Source: Metallyticus violacea
Taxonomy: Eukaryota; Arthropoda; Insecta; Mantodea; Metallyticidae
Length of the DNA: 64,000 bases
Direction: 5' to 3'
Assembly (NCBI GenBank): GCA_030762175.1
Contig: CM060840.1
Span: 38,862,501-38,926,500 of the forward strand
Below are positions 60,611-64,000 of the stretch, in pieces. A program made the translations under genes and the position numbers. The notes below the pieces were generated by a model. The model saw only the letters and a program-made list of their open reading frames with translations, did not search any database and had not been told where the DNA came from. Within the stretch, counting starts at the first letter, position 1. The number at the start of each line of letters is the position of its first letter.

Positions 60611-62665
60611 TCACAATGAAAAAGAGAAATCATTTACTAGAATGCATGGAAAAGGAAGAAAATATAGCAGCTCTAATCCAAATTGATAACTTTAAATGGC
60701 TATATACAACTGACCCCAAATTTGGTTTACATGTATATAAAAGTGTTAAATTTTAAATGATCTAGAATTTCAAATTACATTTCACTTGGTTTGATTTATT
60801 TTTAAAGCAGAAGACAAATGTAAATTGAGTAAACTAGATGCCAAGTTTTCTATTAATTTTTAATAGTTAGTATTTATCACATTTTAAATATTCTGTTACC
60901 AAGTAGTTAAATATAGGGACTGGAACAAAGTAATAGCAATTTATTCATAGTAGTAAACCATTTATTCTAAAATCTGTGAACTTTTACGTTCCTTTAATGT
61001 AATTCCCTGCCATATGTATCACCCCCTGTCACATTTCTGGAAAACATTCAACATCGTAGGCTATGCCCATTCTGTTTATGTTTGAGAAGGAGCTCCCTAT
61101 GTGTGTGGCTTATTCTGAGTTATGCGGTAACTCCCCCAATGTTCATCAATCGATCCATCTCCAGCAAAAATTGAATCAATTCAACTTTATGCGCTTCCTT
61201 ACATGTGGTGCATCTTCCACTCTACTTACTTGTCGAAAGTATGACACCCCATGGAAAATTGTTCGATTTGGCAAAGTTTAACTGTCACAGACTTCGGCAG
61301 ACCTGCATGACATTATATCACCTAACTAACAAGTGTCACCTCAATTTTAACCCATGCACACTGCTCACTTTTAGAAAACATCACTTTAGGGCAGTTCAAT
61401 CGCAAGAATTCAAAACAATTTGTTTACTTCCATTTCTCTTTATACTGGTTTTTTCTTTTAGTTCGATTTTCATTTTTTCCCCCGTTTGAAAATATCGATG
61501 TATCAAAATTACCTTCGATTAATCGTATCTTTTTTTTTTTTGCTTCTTTTTTTAATGCTTCACTTGTGACTTCTATAATATTTCAGGATATTTGCCTAGA
61601 GCCAGGTTTAAATGTCTAGAGGTGGACTATCCTGACCGTCGGATCCCCCCCCCCCATTGTTTCTCTTGGTCGCTCAGGCAGATACTGCAATAAATCATTA
61701 CTTTCTAAGAATTTTATGTTCTATTATTTTGTATATTTCATTTCATTCCGTTTATTTTGTTGCAGGATCGAAAGCTATTATGTCATACAAAAGTGTAGGT
61801 ATTATAATTTTTGTAGATTCCCTAATACACTCAAACCTTGCCATGGTGAAATGTTAATGTTTTTTTTTTTTAATCAACCCATTACCACAAGTGAGAGTTT
61901 GTTAGAGTTAGCTGTTGAACTGTATACATAGTACATATTTTGCAATCATATGCTGTTATACCTTTGAACCTTGTATAATTTCCGAGTAATCTACATTTCC
62001 CCTATTTTGAAAGTAGAATAGTTGCTGTCCAGTTCTTTAAATTGCCGTTACATAAGGGGAGAAAACGAATGCATACCTTCATTATCCTGAACAATACGTA
62101 TGCTTCTGTAATTGTTACCGATGCCGGCTAGCAGTAAATCTCCAACTCCTTTTCCTTCTATACGGATGTAATTGTATGATATAAGCAATAAACCGCCTTT
62201 CATACAACTCGAGCAGTCTATAACACTGTTGGTGATAAGAATTACAAATTAAAATTACCAGTCAAAACTTGATTTCAATGCTTCATACATTAAGAACTCC
62301 AGAAAATAATGTAATCTTGCTAGAAAAACGAGTACAGTCTAAAAATTCTAACGCAATTAAAAAGTTCCGTGTCGAGCAAGGAAATGCTGGAGCTGCACAT
62401 CTTTCTGGCATCTGCTCATGAAATTACCCATTACTCTTCTTAATTCTCTTTGAGAAATGAAATGATCTCTTAACCGATGTCAATCTTTAGTACGTCTAAA
62501 GATTGTGATTAGGTACTATCGTTTATGAATTACATTCAGATTTAAAACCCGATTGCCTGTAAATAGTTCTTCAGGTAATCTCTTAACGACACGACCAGAC
62601 CGCTATACGGACATACGATTCATAAATATACACTTGTGCAATAAGATAATTACGCCTAGTTATTG
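60611..62665. other. Gene-free AT-rich stretch
   Basis: Contains a poly-C run near 61646-61656 and poly-T runs near 61530 and 61860. Open frames of 66-94 codons show no motif. Confidence 0.45.
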
Positions 62666-62880
62666 CTATTTACAATTTGTAGCATACTTTATTCTAGGAT
62701 TGAACACATATTTGTTTCCTTCACTGTTAAAACGACACTTATTGAATAACGTGAGACTCGAGGCTAACGTAGCATTCCAATAAACCACGTCGCCACGATT
62801 TGTGTAGCCTGGCTGGCCTTGAGCAATGCTTACCACTGCCGCGCCGGTCATCAGATAATTGGAGGCTTGATATATAAAGA
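62666..62880 (-). CDS. Weak candidate exon, unknown product
   Basis: A minus-strand frame is open from an ATG at 62851 to 62666 and starts MTGAAVVSIAQGQPGYTNRG followed by DVVYWNATLA. The first ~45 codons lie in a local GC rise. A TATATATC box lies about 20-25 bp upstream, and a donor-like GTG/GTAAGC lies inside the frame near 62833. It could be a small first exon or chance. No family recognised. Confidence 0.2.
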
Positions 62881-64000
62881 GGATTAAAAAGTATTCTATC
62901 TCATTAGGTAAGGCCTTCTTCGACTAATATTTTTTTTCCTTTCTAGCTTTAAGTCAATTTGGTTTTGTTTGGGGTGTTTATATATTTTTGTGTTCCTCAA
63001 TGAAATCCCGCACCAGAGAGTTGACATCATACCAGTTTTATAAAAGGTCTATAGCCAAGAAAGCGTGTGTATATGTATTTGTCGGCAGGAAGTTGTTGTC
63101 CCGTTAAAAATCCATAAGTTTGTCCTCTTTGTAGTGCATTTGCAAGACACAGATTCCTAAGCATAGTGAAATTTTGATTATCCAGCTCTTTACTAATTCC
63201 ACACGTCTAGTAATCCGGTATCATGTGCCAGAGAGATGAACAGAAACTGGCTTAAATTCTATAAATTCTATACTTTTATTATGTACGAATAATATACCCT
63301 ATTCTAACAATCCAAAATAACGAAAACTTCTGAATAACAAAAAAAAAAAAAAAAAAACATAAAACCTTTCTAGAACTTGATAAACGTTACGAAATTCAGT
63401 GTTTTACTGTAGATTGTTTGTCATACAGTGGCGCATTTAATATGCGCTGAAAATGTTCTCTTCTAGCAAAAGAAATTATTAAAGTTAATAAAAATTCAGT
63501 GCTAAAACGAAAATAGTTAAAAAACATGCCAAAGCAAAAAATTCACAGATTTTCGCTAAAAGTACAACATTTTACTGTTATGATATACGATATCAAGGAA
63601 ATATCAAATATCAAATTAGTTTTTTTATGAAAAATGCTGACAGCGTTCCTATGACAAACACGGCTCTTAAATCTGATGAATTCTCTTAATATTTGACACT
63701 TACAAGCAGTAAAAGACGTCCACTTCTGGGGAAATCCTTCGGGAGTGGGCAAAACACTTTTACAAAACGATTATGTAAAAATTGCACCAAATTTACAGGA
63801 AGAAATTCAAGAGATATTTCCTGGATCAGAGCTATTGTGTAAAGAAGATGAAAACTGTCTATTTTGTACTCTTATACCCACTAAGCTGAAAAGTGTGCAC
63901 TCAAGCGGAATATGTTCATAAACTCGATTACGTATATACCTAATTCAAACGCAAGCGCCACCACGCAACTTGAAAGAAAGCAATAAATTCTAGAATACAT
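62881..64000. other. Gene-free AT-rich stretch to window end
   Basis: Contains a poly-A run at 63339-63357 and a CAGTGGCGC sequence with a GCGCAT/ATGCGC hairpin at 63428-63450 that slightly resembles a hAT end. Nothing else is recognisable. Confidence 0.4.

Overview
This window looks like non-coding, repeat-rich DNA from an invertebrate animal, most likely an arthropod. The DNA is AT-rich and has no long bacterial-style genes. It contains decayed eukaryotic mobile elements: Penelope-like retroelements (PLEs), mariner, PIF/Harbinger and hAT-like DNA transposons, and several tRNA-derived SINE families. It also holds helix-turn-helix fragments of the DUF4817 type, which are common in arthropod genomes. 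I cannot name the species, and I found no complete host gene.

Layout. 0-7.4 kb: a PLE terminal fragment, triplet microsatellites, three copies of a tRNA-Ser/Leu-like SINE (called S1 here) and a decayed second-family PLE (PLE-B, 1.4-2.2 kb, minus strand). 7.7-16.5 kb: a possible piggyBac tail, a mariner fossil, a hAT-like end, SINEs S2 and S4, one candidate host exon (14.7-15.0 kb) and a DUF4817-type fossil. 19-21.5 kb: a second hAT-like end and a 1.3-kb element with Harbinger-like inverted termini that carries a nested SINE (S3). 25.4-27.5 kb: a decayed ~140-bp tandem array abutting an old PLE-A copy that is itself interrupted by an S3 SINE, followed by another DUF4817-like fossil. 30.6-31.1 and 45.0-45.4 kb: two copies of one DUF4817-containing element. 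35-48 kb: scattered SINEs (S1, S5), a mariner 3' fossil (42.4 kb), a few weak candidate exons and one promoter-like island with a perfect NRF-1 palindrome (46.1 kb). 49.4 kb: a 53-bp tandem duplication. 56.2-58.3 kb: the youngest feature, a PLE with an intact 353-codon reading frame and a nearly identical 625-bp inverted partner. 60.2-60.6 kb: a Harbinger transposase fossil.

The best-supported gene product is the PLE-A protein at 56976-58037, which starts at the YIDD motif of reverse transcriptase and ends with a GIY-YIG endonuclease. PLE-A is present at four loci of different age. Its head-to-head inverted arrangement appears at both the youngest and an old locus. The remaining sequence is AT-rich and shows no recognisable gene; it may be intergenic or intronic. 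All assignments come from reading translations and repeats by eye.
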